Source of the DNA: Alphaproteobacteria bacterium
GTDB taxonomy: Bacteria; Pseudomonadota; Alphaproteobacteria; DSM-16000; Inquilinaceae
Direction of reading: 5' to 3'
Length of the DNA stretch: 8,470 nt
Assembly (NCBI GenBank): GCA_029263555.1
Contig: JAJUFW010000097.1
Coordinates: 1 to 8,470 of the forward strand
A model generated the notes under the pieces. It was not told where the DNA came from. It saw only the letters and a program-made list of their open reading frames with translations, and did no database searches. Numbering within the stretch: the first letter of the stretch is position 1; every line of letters starts with the position of its first letter. Made by a program: the position numbers and the translations under genes. Positions 1 to 5,091 of this stretch are shown piece by piece.

Positions 1-630
1 CTGTCGGGCCAGGGCGCCGGTGAACTTGTAGCAATCACCGGTCTCATCGCCCGGAAGATGGAGACCGCCGACGATCTTCTCGGCGACGCGTCCGAGCGCA
101 GGCTCCACCTCGATGCATTCCTTGGCGGTCAGCAGCCGGTGCGGAATGTCCCAGCGCTTCAGAACCGCGCAGTCCCGACCTGCGGCATCGAGCTGCTTGG
201 GGGTCCGGAAGAGCTGGAGAGTCCCCTTGGTTCCTTCGTCGTAGTGGATGCCCGTCTCGCGCCGCAGTTCCTTGATGCACTCGCTGCTGAGCACGGCCAG
301 ACGCAGCATCCGCTCCTTGTTGATTTCATAGCGGGCGGAGGTGCAGTTCCGCAGCATGGCCGCAAGCCAGGTCCACTGGCGAACGTCCAGCTTCGGCCGG
401 ATCACCAGCGGGCTGTTCTTCGTCAACGCCCATTTGACGGCCTTCAACGGGATCCCGGGCGCAGCCCAGGGACTGGCGTACCCCCAGGACACCTGACCGG
501 CATTGGCGAAGCTGGTCTCCAGGCCGGGGCCGGACCGGCGGTCCAGCACGACGACATCGTGGCCGGCCTTGCGCAAGTAGTAGGCGCTGGCAGCTCCTAT
601 CACACCGCTGCCGCAAACGACGACCTTCAT
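1..630 (-). CDS. dadA: D-amino acid dehydrogenase, N-terminal half (runs off the left edge)
   Basis: DadA is an FAD flavoprotein at the inner membrane that oxidatively deaminates D-amino acids (classically D-alanine) to 2-oxo acids and passes electrons to the respiratory chain. The visible 210 codons are open with no stop. The N-terminus has the FAD-binding Rossmann fold: GSGVIG at residues 7-12 and acidic D30 closing the second strand. It is followed by family-typical blocks: ETSFANAGQ (38-46), YASPWAAPGIPLKAVKW (51-67), NKERMLRLA (104-112), GTLQLFRT (136-143) and LPGDETGDC (192-200). The family is usually about 415-430 residues, so roughly half is missing beyond the edge. The ATG start is supported by AGGAG at 640-644, nine bases upstream, and by the Rossmann strand starting at residue 2. 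Its leader contains an 11-base homopolymer. Identification is from motif recall and is very strong. Confidence 0.95.
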   Translation of the reverse strand, partial: MKVVVCGSGVIGAASAYYLRKAGHDVVVLDRRSGPGLETSFANAGQVSWGYASPWAAPGIPLKAVKWALTKNSPLVIRPKLDVRQWTWLAAMLRNCTSARYEINKERMLRLAVLSSECIKELRRETGIHYDEGTKGTLQLFRTPKQLDAAGRDCAVLKRWDIPHRLLTAKECIEVEPALGRVAEKIVGGLHLPGDETGDCYKFTGALARQ

Positions 631-670
631 GGTCGAGCACTCCTGAAATCTGGCTATGGGCTTGGTGGCT

Positions 671-681
671 GGGGGGGGGGG
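671..681. repeat. 11-base G homopolymer in the dadA leader
   Basis: An uninterrupted run of eleven G (plus strand; C on the dadA-sense strand) lies 41-51 bases upstream of the dadA start. Tracts of this length are prone to slipped-strand mispairing, so the length may vary between cells or be a sequencing error. It lies in non-coding DNA, so any effect would be on transcription or leader structure, not on reading frame. Confidence 0.9.
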
Positions 682-843
682 AGCGCGATCAGGCCTCGAG
701 GGGCGGGCGATAGACGTCCGGGCGAACCCGGGCCGGCCGGGCACGGTCGTCGCCCCGGGCTGTAGGCGGCAACGGCCAGTGCGGGCGGACGACGCAGCGG
801 CGGAATCGGCGAAGTGCCGTCGTCAGGACCCGGTGCATTCTGT

Positions 844-1254
844 TTATCCGGCCCGGCAGACGACCTTTTCGATCGTCAGCATCCGGCCGCGTCCCTGGTC
901 GTCCGAGTAGCTGACCCGCGCACCCTCGCGCTCGCCGATCAGCGCGGCGCCGAGCGGGCTTGCCAGCGACACGTGCTGCTCGGTCGCGACATATTGATCG
1001 GGATGTACGAGGATGCACGAGGTCGGCGCCGCGTCCCCGTCGACTCGATAGCGTACCCCCGTGTTGACGGTCACGACGTCGCCCGGAATGTCCTCGGGAC
1101 GGCATAGGACCGCCGCCTCCAGCTTGGCGGCCAGGACCGGCACCGCCGGATGGTCCGGGTCCAGTCTCAGATAGGCAAGGGTCTCGATCCGGCCGAAATC
1201 GGCGGTGGTGATGAAAATATCGTCGTCGAATCGGGCGAGGGCTTGAGCGGGCAT
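844..1254 (-). CDS. rnk: Rnk-type nucleoside diphosphate kinase regulator (GreA/GreB C-terminal domain protein)
   Basis: Rnk proteins are small anti-pause-factor relatives. They carry the FKBP-like C-terminal domain of GreA/GreB and bind RNA polymerase near the secondary channel; the name comes from an effect on nucleoside diphosphate kinase in E. coli. The 136-residue length equals that recalled for E. coli Rnk. Family blocks are visible: CRPEDIPGDVVTVNTGVRYR (51-70), matching the Rnk pattern of PEE/D-P-DVVTMNS, then ILVHPDQ (81-87) and SLASPLGAALIG (96-107) in the FKBP-like fold. There is only a short helical N-terminal part (about 23-50), so no full Gre coiled-coil finger. Stop is TAA at 844-846. 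The ATG has only a weak A-rich upstream sequence (GAAAAACC) and no clear Shine-Dalgarno. It lies upstream of dadA on the same strand with a 213-base gap, so co-transcription is uncertain. Confidence 0.85.
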   Translation of the reverse strand: MPAQALARFDDDIFITTADFGRIETLAYLRLDPDHPAVPVLAAKLEAAVLCRPEDIPGDVVTVNTGVRYRVDGDAAPTSCILVHPDQYVATEQHVSLASPLGAALIGEREGARVSYSDDQGRGRMLTIEKVVCRAG

Positions 1255-1596
1255 GGTTTTTCATGAAGCGCCCCGGCGGTGCGGAGCGCGGGCGCATCGC
1301 TACAGGGAGATTGCGGGACGGGTTTGAGAATTTCCCCCCGGTCCACGACCTGCCGCTTCTACCTGGCCGCCCGCGGATCCGGGGGAAGGCCACCCATTTG
1401 GAGGCGCCCGGCCCGGAAAGAAATTCGACTGATCGTCATGACGACTCTCGCGGACGCACGATCCGACGGCGCCTTTCGGAAGTCAATAGCCGTGCCTGCG
1501 TCCGAGCGCCGCCTGCCGGCCGCTTCCCGGGATCCGGCGGGCGGGGTCATACGTTACGACGGGGCTGCGAACGAAACGATATGATGGGGGCTCATC
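1255..1596. other. Non-coding interval between divergent rnk and the lipoprotein gene
   Basis: This 342-base stretch should hold promoters for rnk (leftward) and the lipoprotein gene (rightward), but I see no convincing -35/-10 pair. It has a 12-bp perfect palindrome, TCGTCATGACGA, at 1433-1444. It also has a long-range complementary pair: 1332-1341, a TT-C6-GG block, against 1379-1387, CC-G5-AA. An open frame from ATG 1438 to 1584 (48 residues) has no good ribosome site and no recognisable family, so I do not call it. Confidence 0.6.
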
Positions 1597-1890
1597 ATGA
1601 AAACGCGACTTACGCTGGTCATGTCCGCGGTTGTCCTGGCAGGATGTGCCGACATGGGCATGAGCACCGCAGACCGGCAGCCTCGGCCCGGCACGCCGAG
1701 ATACATCGCCGTCTGCGAAGTCGAAAGCCCGGATCCCGGGACGGCCTTCGTCCGCCACGTCTTCGGCGAACCGACCCGGAGCGACGCGGAGGCGACGATC
1801 AACTCGCTCGGCTGCAGCCGAAGCAGCATCGAGCCCTACACCACCGACCGATTCCAGGCACTGCAGGACACCGACACGCCCCTGAGCTGA
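1597..1890 (+). CDS. Small putative lipoprotein of unknown function
   Basis: This is a 97-residue protein with a type II signal peptide. The charged start MKTR is followed by a hydrophobic stretch (5-14) and the lipobox LAGC with lipidated Cys17. Ala at +2 favours outer-membrane sorting under the E. coli rule. The mature part of about 81 residues is polar, with C40 and C73 that could form a disulfide and a compact segment YIAVCEVESPDPGTAFV (36-52). No family is recognised. The ATG is preceded by a GGGGG run at 1586-1590, six bases upstream, an acceptable ribosome site. It ends 36 bases before the converging MFS gene stop and has no partner gene on its strand. The lipobox makes it likely real; function is unknown. 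Confidence 0.8.
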   Translation: MKTRLTLVMSAVVLAGCADMGMSTADRQPRPGTPRYIAVCEVESPDPGTAFVRHVFGEPTRSDAEATINSLGCSRSSIEPYTTDRFQALQDTDTPLS

Positions 1891-1926
1891 CGGTTCCGGA
1901 GCGTCGTCCGCCGCCTCCCCCGCCCG

Positions 1927-3180
1927 TCAATCCCGGGAGGGGGAGCCGAGGCGGTCGCGGCTGCTCATGAGGGCGCCGCGCTCCGTCACCAGGACGGTCA
2001 TCAGGGTGAGCAGGCCGAGCGCGGCGAACCCGGCGATCAACGGCCGCACACTCCCGTCGAAGCCCTGTCCGATGAACCAGCCGAACAGCGCGGCGGCGGC
2101 CGTCATGTAGAACCCGATGACCGACGAGGCCATGCCCGCGACGCGGCCCATCGGCTCCATCGCGATAGCGTTGAAGTTCGGCGCGATCAGCCCGAAGAAG
2201 AAAAAGACCGCAGCCAAGTAGACAACGAAGACGGGCAGCGGCGGGTGCCGGGGGAAGCCCGCGACCGCCAGGGCGCCACAGGCGGCGAGGTAGCCCAGCA
2301 GCGCGGCATGGGAGAGCCGGCGCATCCCGAACCGGCCGACCAGACGCGAATTCACGAGCGAGGCGACCGCGACGACCGAGGCGATCGCGCCGAACATGAC
2401 CGGAAACAGCCGGCCCAACCCGTAGACATCGACGAAGATCTGCTGCGCCGCGCCGATATAGCTCATCAGGCTGCCGAACATGAAGCCGAGGGCGATGGTG
2501 TAGCCCACCGTCTGCCGGCTGGTGAGAACGGTCCGAAGAGCCCAGGCAAGGCTCTCTCCAGAAAGGGAGACCCGGTCTTCAGGGGCTACCGTTTCCGGCA
2601 GACGCAACGCGGCCCAGACAAGGGCGCCGACGCAGGCGAAACACAGAAAGCCGAAGATCCAGTGCCACGTGCCGACGGCCAGGATCGCACCGCCCACGCT
2701 AGGCGCGAAGATCGGCACGACGATGAACACGATCATGACGAAAGACATGATCCGCGCCATCTCTCTTCCGGCAAACCGGTCGCGGACGACCGCGGTCGCC
2801 ACCACCCGGGGCGCCGCCGCCCCGAACCCCAGCACGCCCCGCGCCAGCAGCAGCCAGCCGAACTCGGGCGCAAAGGCGGCCGCGACCGCCCCGACCGCGA
2901 ACACGAAAAGCCCGGCCACCAGGACCGGCCTGCGCCCGAACCGATCCGAAAGCGGACCATGGAGCGGCTGCCCCAGGGCGAAGCCCGCGAGATAGCTGGT
3001 CACGACCAGTTGCCGGTCGTTGGGCTCGGCAACCGAAAAGGTCCCGGCGATGTCCGGCAATGCAGCCAGCATGACGTCGATCGCCAGCGCCGACAGCGCC
3101 ATGAGAAGCGCGATCAGCGTGACGAATTCCGGAAGCGGGATATCGCCACGACCCCGTGGCGATGCGTCGGCGCGTATCAT
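1927..3180 (-). CDS. Bcr/CflA-family MFS multidrug exporter
   Basis: This is a 417-residue, probably 12-helix major facilitator transporter of the DHA1/Bcr-CflA group, which exports drugs or metabolites by proton antiport across the inner membrane. Visible features are TM1 with a membrane-embedded acid (ALAIDVMLAALPDIA, D35), the family counterpart of TDMYLPALP. Loop 2-3 has the motif-A sequence GPLSDRFGRRPVL (75-87). TM4 to loop has the Bcr-type run RGVLGFGAAAPRVVATAVVRD (split across 114-134), and TM5 has VFIVVPIFAPSVGG (151-164). Hydrophobic segments continue to about residue 398. The start is uncertain: ATG 3180 is used because it is the only ATG before TM1, but it has no clear Shine-Dalgarno, and TTG at 3216 in frame is also open. 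It lies 58 bases downstream of the membrane-anchored protein on the same strand, so it may be the last gene of that operon. Substrate cannot be read from sequence. Confidence 0.9.
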   Translation of the reverse strand: MIRADASPRGRGDIPLPEFVTLIALLMALSALAIDVMLAALPDIAGTFSVAEPNDRQLVVTSYLAGFALGQPLHGPLSDRFGRRPVLVAGLFVFAVGAVAAAFAPEFGWLLLARGVLGFGAAAPRVVATAVVRDRFAGREMARIMSFVMIVFIVVPIFAPSVGGAILAVGTWHWIFGFLCFACVGALVWAALRLPETVAPEDRVSLSGESLAWALRTVLTSRQTVGYTIALGFMFGSLMSYIGAAQQIFVDVYGLGRLFPVMFGAIASVVAVASLVNSRLVGRFGMRRLSHAALLGYLAACGALAVAGFPRHPPLPVFVVYLAAVFFFFGLIAPNFNAIAMEPMGRVAGMASSVIGFYMTAAAALFGWFIGQGFDGSVRPLIAGFAALGLLTLMTVLVTERGALMSSRDRLGSPSRD

Positions 3181-3238
3181 CCGTGGCAATCTGCCATTGC
3201 GCACGCGCCCGGACAACCGGCCCGGACGACCGGAGCGA

Positions 3239-3658
3239 CTATCCCCTGAGCGAGGCGAGCCAGGCCAGCACCGCGAGGCCGCCGCCGACGATGCCGATGA
3301 ACAGGATGAGGAGCGTGACGAGGCTGGGCCCGGATCGCGCGGGCACCGGCGGAGGCGGAACGGATCTCTCCGAAGCCGCGGCCTTCTGCGTCTGACGGGC
3401 CGCGAGTTCCCGACGCAGATCTATGGTGCGCTCCATGGCCTCGGCATTGTGCTCATCAACGGGCGTGGAGCGGAACACGACCCTGGATTTCGTTTCGTGG
3501 TAGGCCGGGTCAAACTCCTCCTCCACGACCCGCACCGCCTTCGAGGGCCGGCTGGCGCGAATGCGCCTGGCTTCCAGAAGAGCCAGTTCCTGGTCGTCGA
3601 AGATCGCCTGGATCTGCCATTGGCCGTTGGAGTAGATCTGGATCTCGTAGGCGCGCAT
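3239..3658 (-). CDS. Small protein with conserved N-terminal domain and C-terminal membrane anchor, function unknown
   Basis: This is a 139-residue protein. Residues 1-63 form a compact domain (YEIQIYSNGQWQIQAIFDD at 4-22, ALLEARRI at 26-33, VRVVEEEFD at 42-50) resembling short uncharacterised alphaproteobacterial proteins. A charged, probably helical stretch (70-95) and a proline-rich linker (VPPPPVPARSGP, 100-111) lead to one transmembrane segment at about 112-135 and a short tail ending LRG. The topology looks like a tail-anchored inner-membrane protein with the N-domain in the cytoplasm. The start is set at the second of two nearby ATGs, because GGAG abuts the first ATG but is six bases from this one. 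It begins 12 bases after the PAS gene stop, so the two are almost certainly co-transcribed. Family placement is from memory; no function is known to me. Confidence 0.8.
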   Translation of the reverse strand: MRAYEIQIYSNGQWQIQAIFDDQELALLEARRIRASRPSKAVRVVEEEFDPAYHETKSRVVFRSTPVDEHNAEAMERTIDLRRELAARQTQKAAASERSVPPPPVPARSGPSLVTLLILFIGIVGGGLAVLAWLASLRG

Positions 3659-3664
3659 CGGCAT

Positions 3665-3668
3665 CTCC
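3665..3668 (-). promoter_or_regulatory. Ribosome binding site deciding the start of the membrane-anchored protein
   Basis: GGAG on the minus strand touches the upstream ATG (3664) with no spacer but sits six bases from the in-frame ATG at 3658. This favours the 139-residue form over the 141-residue form. Confidence 0.65.
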
Positions 3669-3670
3669 GG

Positions 3671-4120
3671 TCAAGATGCGGCGTCGACGGCCAGCGGCCG
3701 ACCGTTCGCGACGACCAGCACATGGTCGATTTCCACACCGTCCTGTGAGAGCGGCAGCAGGATCTTTCGGTAGAGGAATGGTCCATCCGCCCTGTCGAGC
3801 TGACCTCCCAGGCTGAGAGGGACCCGGCGAAGGAGCATCCAGTCCAGGCGTTCGACGGCCGCCGCGAGCAGCGTGCCGGGCGGGATCTCGCCGAGCCTGT
3901 CCGGCAGAGGGGCTTCGGCTGGTGCCAGATCGTTCCCGACCGTGAGTAGCCTGGACCGCGGCAGGTCGTGATCGAGGGCGACGAGGGCGCAGAAGCGCCA
4001 GTCCTCGCCGATGTCCTTCTTGTCGATCTCCGCAGGCGTCGGAAAGTCGCGCTCCCCCTTGAGATCGCTCCAATAGGCCAGCATCCGGAGGACAAGGCGG
4101 CGTTCCAGGACGTTGACCAT
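3671..4120 (-). CDS. PAS_5-like (PF07310-type) PAS-domain protein
   Basis: This 149-residue soluble protein resembles the single-domain PAS_5 proteins common in Rhodospirillales. Cues are the N-terminal helix VLRMLAYWSDLKGERDFP (10-27) followed by PAEIDKKDIG (29-38), matching the family pattern of a Y/W-rich helix and an L/I-D-P motif. A middle strand region CALVALDHDLPRSRLLTVG (44-62) and a C-terminal FLYRKILLPLSQDG (115-128) plus IDHVLVVANGRPL (131-143) match the family's closing strands, which end in a DHVLG-like motif. There is no attached kinase, GGDEF or HTH domain, so it would sense or bind something and act through a partner. ATG 4120 is chosen because AGGA (4127-4130) lies six bases upstream; the open frame continues far upstream but without family sequence. 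Next gene follows after 12 bases. The ligand is unknown and the family call is moderate. Confidence 0.72.
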   Translation of the reverse strand: MVNVLERRLVLRMLAYWSDLKGERDFPTPAEIDKKDIGEDWRFCALVALDHDLPRSRLLTVGNDLAPAEAPLPDRLGEIPPGTLLAAAVERLDWMLLRRVPLSLGGQLDRADGPFLYRKILLPLSQDGVEIDHVLVVANGRPLAVDAAS

Positions 4121-4159
4121 TGGCGTTCCTACCCGACGGCGAGAGACTAGATGTCCGGG

Positions 4160-4184
4160 TAATATAATAAAATTGTAAATAATT
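4160..4184. promoter_or_regulatory. AT island, probable divergent promoter for the PAS operon and the 82-residue gene
   Basis: Twenty-four of 25 bases are A or T in otherwise very GC-rich DNA, between divergent starts at 4120 and 4285. A perfect -10 hexamer TATAAT reads rightward at 4163-4168 without a good -35. Leftward, TATATT-like hexamers are possible, with a poor -35 (CTACCA). The 3' part (4171-4184) is an imperfect palindrome with AATT at both ends. Confidence 0.5.
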
Positions 4185-4269
4185 GGTAGCGTCGTGGGAC
4201 CCCATGACAGAAGACGCTTTGACCCGCGGGGGCTCCGTGCCCATCTTCCTTTGCATGGCTCCTTCCGCC

Positions 4270-4274
4270 AGGAG
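4270..4274 (+). promoter_or_regulatory. Ribosome binding site deciding the start of the 82-residue protein
   Basis: AGGAG lies ten bases before ATG 4285. In-frame upstream starts (TTG 4183, ATG 4204, ATG 4252) lack such a site, and the codons between 4204 and 4284 have noticeably less G/C at third positions than those after 4285. Confidence 0.55.
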
Positions 4275-4284
4275 ATGCCCCGCG

Positions 4285-4533
4285 ATGGCCTTTGTCTTCG
4301 ACGCGCCGGAGAAGCGGACCGACCCCGATCATCTGGCCAAGGCGAGCCCCCGGATGGAGATCGTGGACGGACTCGTCTACCGTTGCCCGCGCCAGGAGGG
4401 CGACAAGCCCGCCTATCGGGTAACGGGAGAGGACTGGTGCGACTGCGAGGACGGCCAGCCGGTGTTTCGCACGAGCGGCGACCTTGTCTACCTTTATGAC
4501 GACTGGAGCGCGCCCGTCTTCTTCGTCCGATGA
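4285..4533 (+). CDS. Hypothetical 82-residue acidic soluble protein
   Basis: I do not recognise this protein. It has no signal peptide or membrane segment. The body reads as one small beta-rich domain: IVDGLVYRCP (26-35), YRVTGEDWCDCEDGQPVF (44-61) and GDLVYLYDDWSAPVFFVR (65-82). Cysteines at 34, 52 and 54 could in principle bind a metal, but there is no standard zinc pattern. Third codon positions are strongly G/C from 4285 onward, supporting real coding. A longer form from 4204 is open but less supported. It is divergent from the PAS gene across the AT island, and no other plus-strand gene follows for about 300 bases. Confidence 0.68.
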   Translation: MAFVFDAPEKRTDPDHLAKASPRMEIVDGLVYRCPRQEGDKPAYRVTGEDWCDCEDGQPVFRTSGDLVYLYDDWSAPVFFVR

Positions 4534-4651
4534 ACCGGCGCTCACCGCTGTCGGGGGCGGCTGCCATGCCCGGATTCGGCCGTTGCCCTTGAAATTCTTT
4601 TTCCCCGAACGCGCAATTCGCGTGCGGCGAGGCGGTGGCTGTGCCATGCTG

Positions 4652-4684
4652 AACAAAACATGGGCTTCAGGTCCGAAGCCCATG
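4652..4684 (-). terminator. Perfect 10-bp hairpin, terminator-like on the minus strand
   Basis: Arms CATGGGCTTC (4659-4668) and GAAGCCCATG (4675-4684) pair perfectly around a six-base loop. Read leftward the stem is followed by TTTTGTTC (4658-4651), the layout of an intrinsic terminator; read rightward there is no T run. No minus-strand gene lies close upstream: the nearest ends at 5092, beyond rpsU. It may instead be the first element of the rpsU leader. Confidence 0.45.
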
Positions 4685-4701
4685 CCGTGAATTCGAGCCG
4701 C

Positions 4702-4775
4702 AACGCCGAAGGATCGCGGTCCCCGGCGTTCCGTGATCGCGGGATGGCATGCCGGGGGTTTGACGACTGCCCCGG
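4702..4775 (+). promoter_or_regulatory. Two further hairpins in the apparent rpsU leader
   Basis: Stem A pairs AACGCCG (4702-4708) with CGGCGTT (4724-4730), with an inner GGA/TCC pair. Stem B pairs CCGGGG (4752-4757) with CCCCGG (4770-4775) around a 12-base loop. The octamer GATCGCGG occurs at 4712-4719 inside stem A and again at 4735-4742. With the 10-bp stem before them they make three stems within about 120 bases, ending 38 bases before the Shine-Dalgarno. GC richness makes some pairing expected by chance, so function is inference. Confidence 0.35.
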
Positions 4776-4831
4776 AGCCGGGCGCCGACGAAGATTTACC
4801 CGCCTTACCGGACAGGAGATGACGACCCGAG

Positions 4832-5035
4832 ATGCAGGTATTCGTTCGTGACAACAATGTGGATCAGGCGCTTCGCGTCCTGAAGAAGAAGATGCAGCGG
4901 GAGGGAACCTTTCGCGAGCTGAAGCGGCGGCGGTCGTATGAGAAGCCGTCGGAACGGCGGGCGCGCGAAAAGGCCGAGGCCGTGCGTCGCCAGCGCAAGG
5001 CGCTGCGCAAGAGAATGGAGCGGGAAGGCTACTGA
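4832..5035 (+). CDS. rpsU: 30S ribosomal protein S21
   Basis: S21 is a small, very basic protein of the 30S platform near the 16S rRNA 3' end. It aids initiation and mRNA selection. The 67 residues match the alphaproteobacterial form throughout: VFVRDNNVDQALRVLKKKMQ is the N-terminal helix region (3-22), followed by FRELKRRRSYEKPSERRARE (27-46) and a lysine/arginine-rich tail. Length is normal for the family. The start follows the invariant MQVxVRDNNV beginning. AGGAG (4814-4818) is 13 bases away, longer than ideal, with only a purine patch closer. The gene appears monocistronic: it is followed by a converging gene and is not linked here to dnaG/rpoD as in E. coli. Its long structured leader is unusual. 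Confidence 0.97.
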   Translation: MQVFVRDNNVDQALRVLKKKMQREGTFRELKRRRSYEKPSERRAREKAEAVRRQRKALRKRMEREGY

Positions 5036-5066
5036 GGCCTCCCGCAGGATCGGCGCGCGTTCACGC

Positions 5067-5087
5067 GGCCGGCAGGCGACGCCGGCC
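5067..5087. terminator. Possible shared terminator hairpin between converging rpsU and the oxidoreductase
   Basis: GGCCGGC (5067-5073) pairs perfectly with GCCGGCC (5081-5087) around a seven-base loop. It lies 31 bases after the rpsU stop and five bases before the opposing stop. There is no T run on either side, so termination efficiency is uncertain. Confidence 0.45.
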
Positions 5088-5091
5088 TAGA

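Larger units (their letters stand above)
4534..4831. other. Non-coding interval upstream of rpsU
   Basis: These 298 bases hold no credible gene. A TTGAAA hexamer (4589-4594) could be a -35 for rpsU, but the matching -10 (around 4612-4617) is weak. From 4659 to 4775 there are three successive hairpins, then AGGAG at 4814-4818. The open frame 4660-4851 overlapping the rpsU start looks random and lacks a ribosome site. Confidence 0.6.

Noticed and set aside
718..731. CCGGG-TTCG-CCCGG hairpin (minus strand) between rnk and dadA
   Set aside because: Five-bp GC stem without a T run in very GC-rich DNA; too likely by chance to call a terminator.
58..765. 235-codon plus-strand open frame over dadA
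   Set aside because: The opposite strand gives an unbroken, well-conserved DadA sequence; the plus frame has no recognisable content.
689..1393. 234-codon minus-strand open frame overlapping rnk
   Set aside because: It is in a different frame from the Rnk-like protein, is Arg-rich and motif-free, and is a GC-driven shadow.
1438..1584. 48-codon open frame upstream of the lipoprotein gene
   Set aside because: It has no Shine-Dalgarno at suitable distance and no recognisable family, and its ATG lies inside the palindrome.
1915..1945. CTCCCCC/GGGGGAG inverted repeat between the converging lipoprotein and MFS genes
   Set aside because: The 17-base loop and lack of a T run make it a weak terminator candidate, and it overlaps MFS coding sequence.
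2245..3249. 334-codon plus-strand open frame opposite the MFS gene
   Set aside because: It is rich in Arg, Asp, Gly and Gln with no hydrophobic pattern or family motif, as expected for an antisense shadow of a high-GC gene; the minus strand encodes a clear transporter.
4659..4684. Resemblance of CAGGTCCGAAG in the hairpin to the SRP RNA (ffs) domain IV core
   Set aside because: The SRP core reads CAGGTCCGGAAGGAAGCAG; here the tetraloop and the downstream AGCAG are absent and the arms pair perfectly with no internal loops, so it is not an SRP RNA.
4660..4851. 63-codon open frame overlapping the rpsU start as a possible leader peptide
   Set aside because: It has no ribosome site, begins inside the hairpin and has random-looking composition; the internal ATG at 4820 is only one base from AGGAG.
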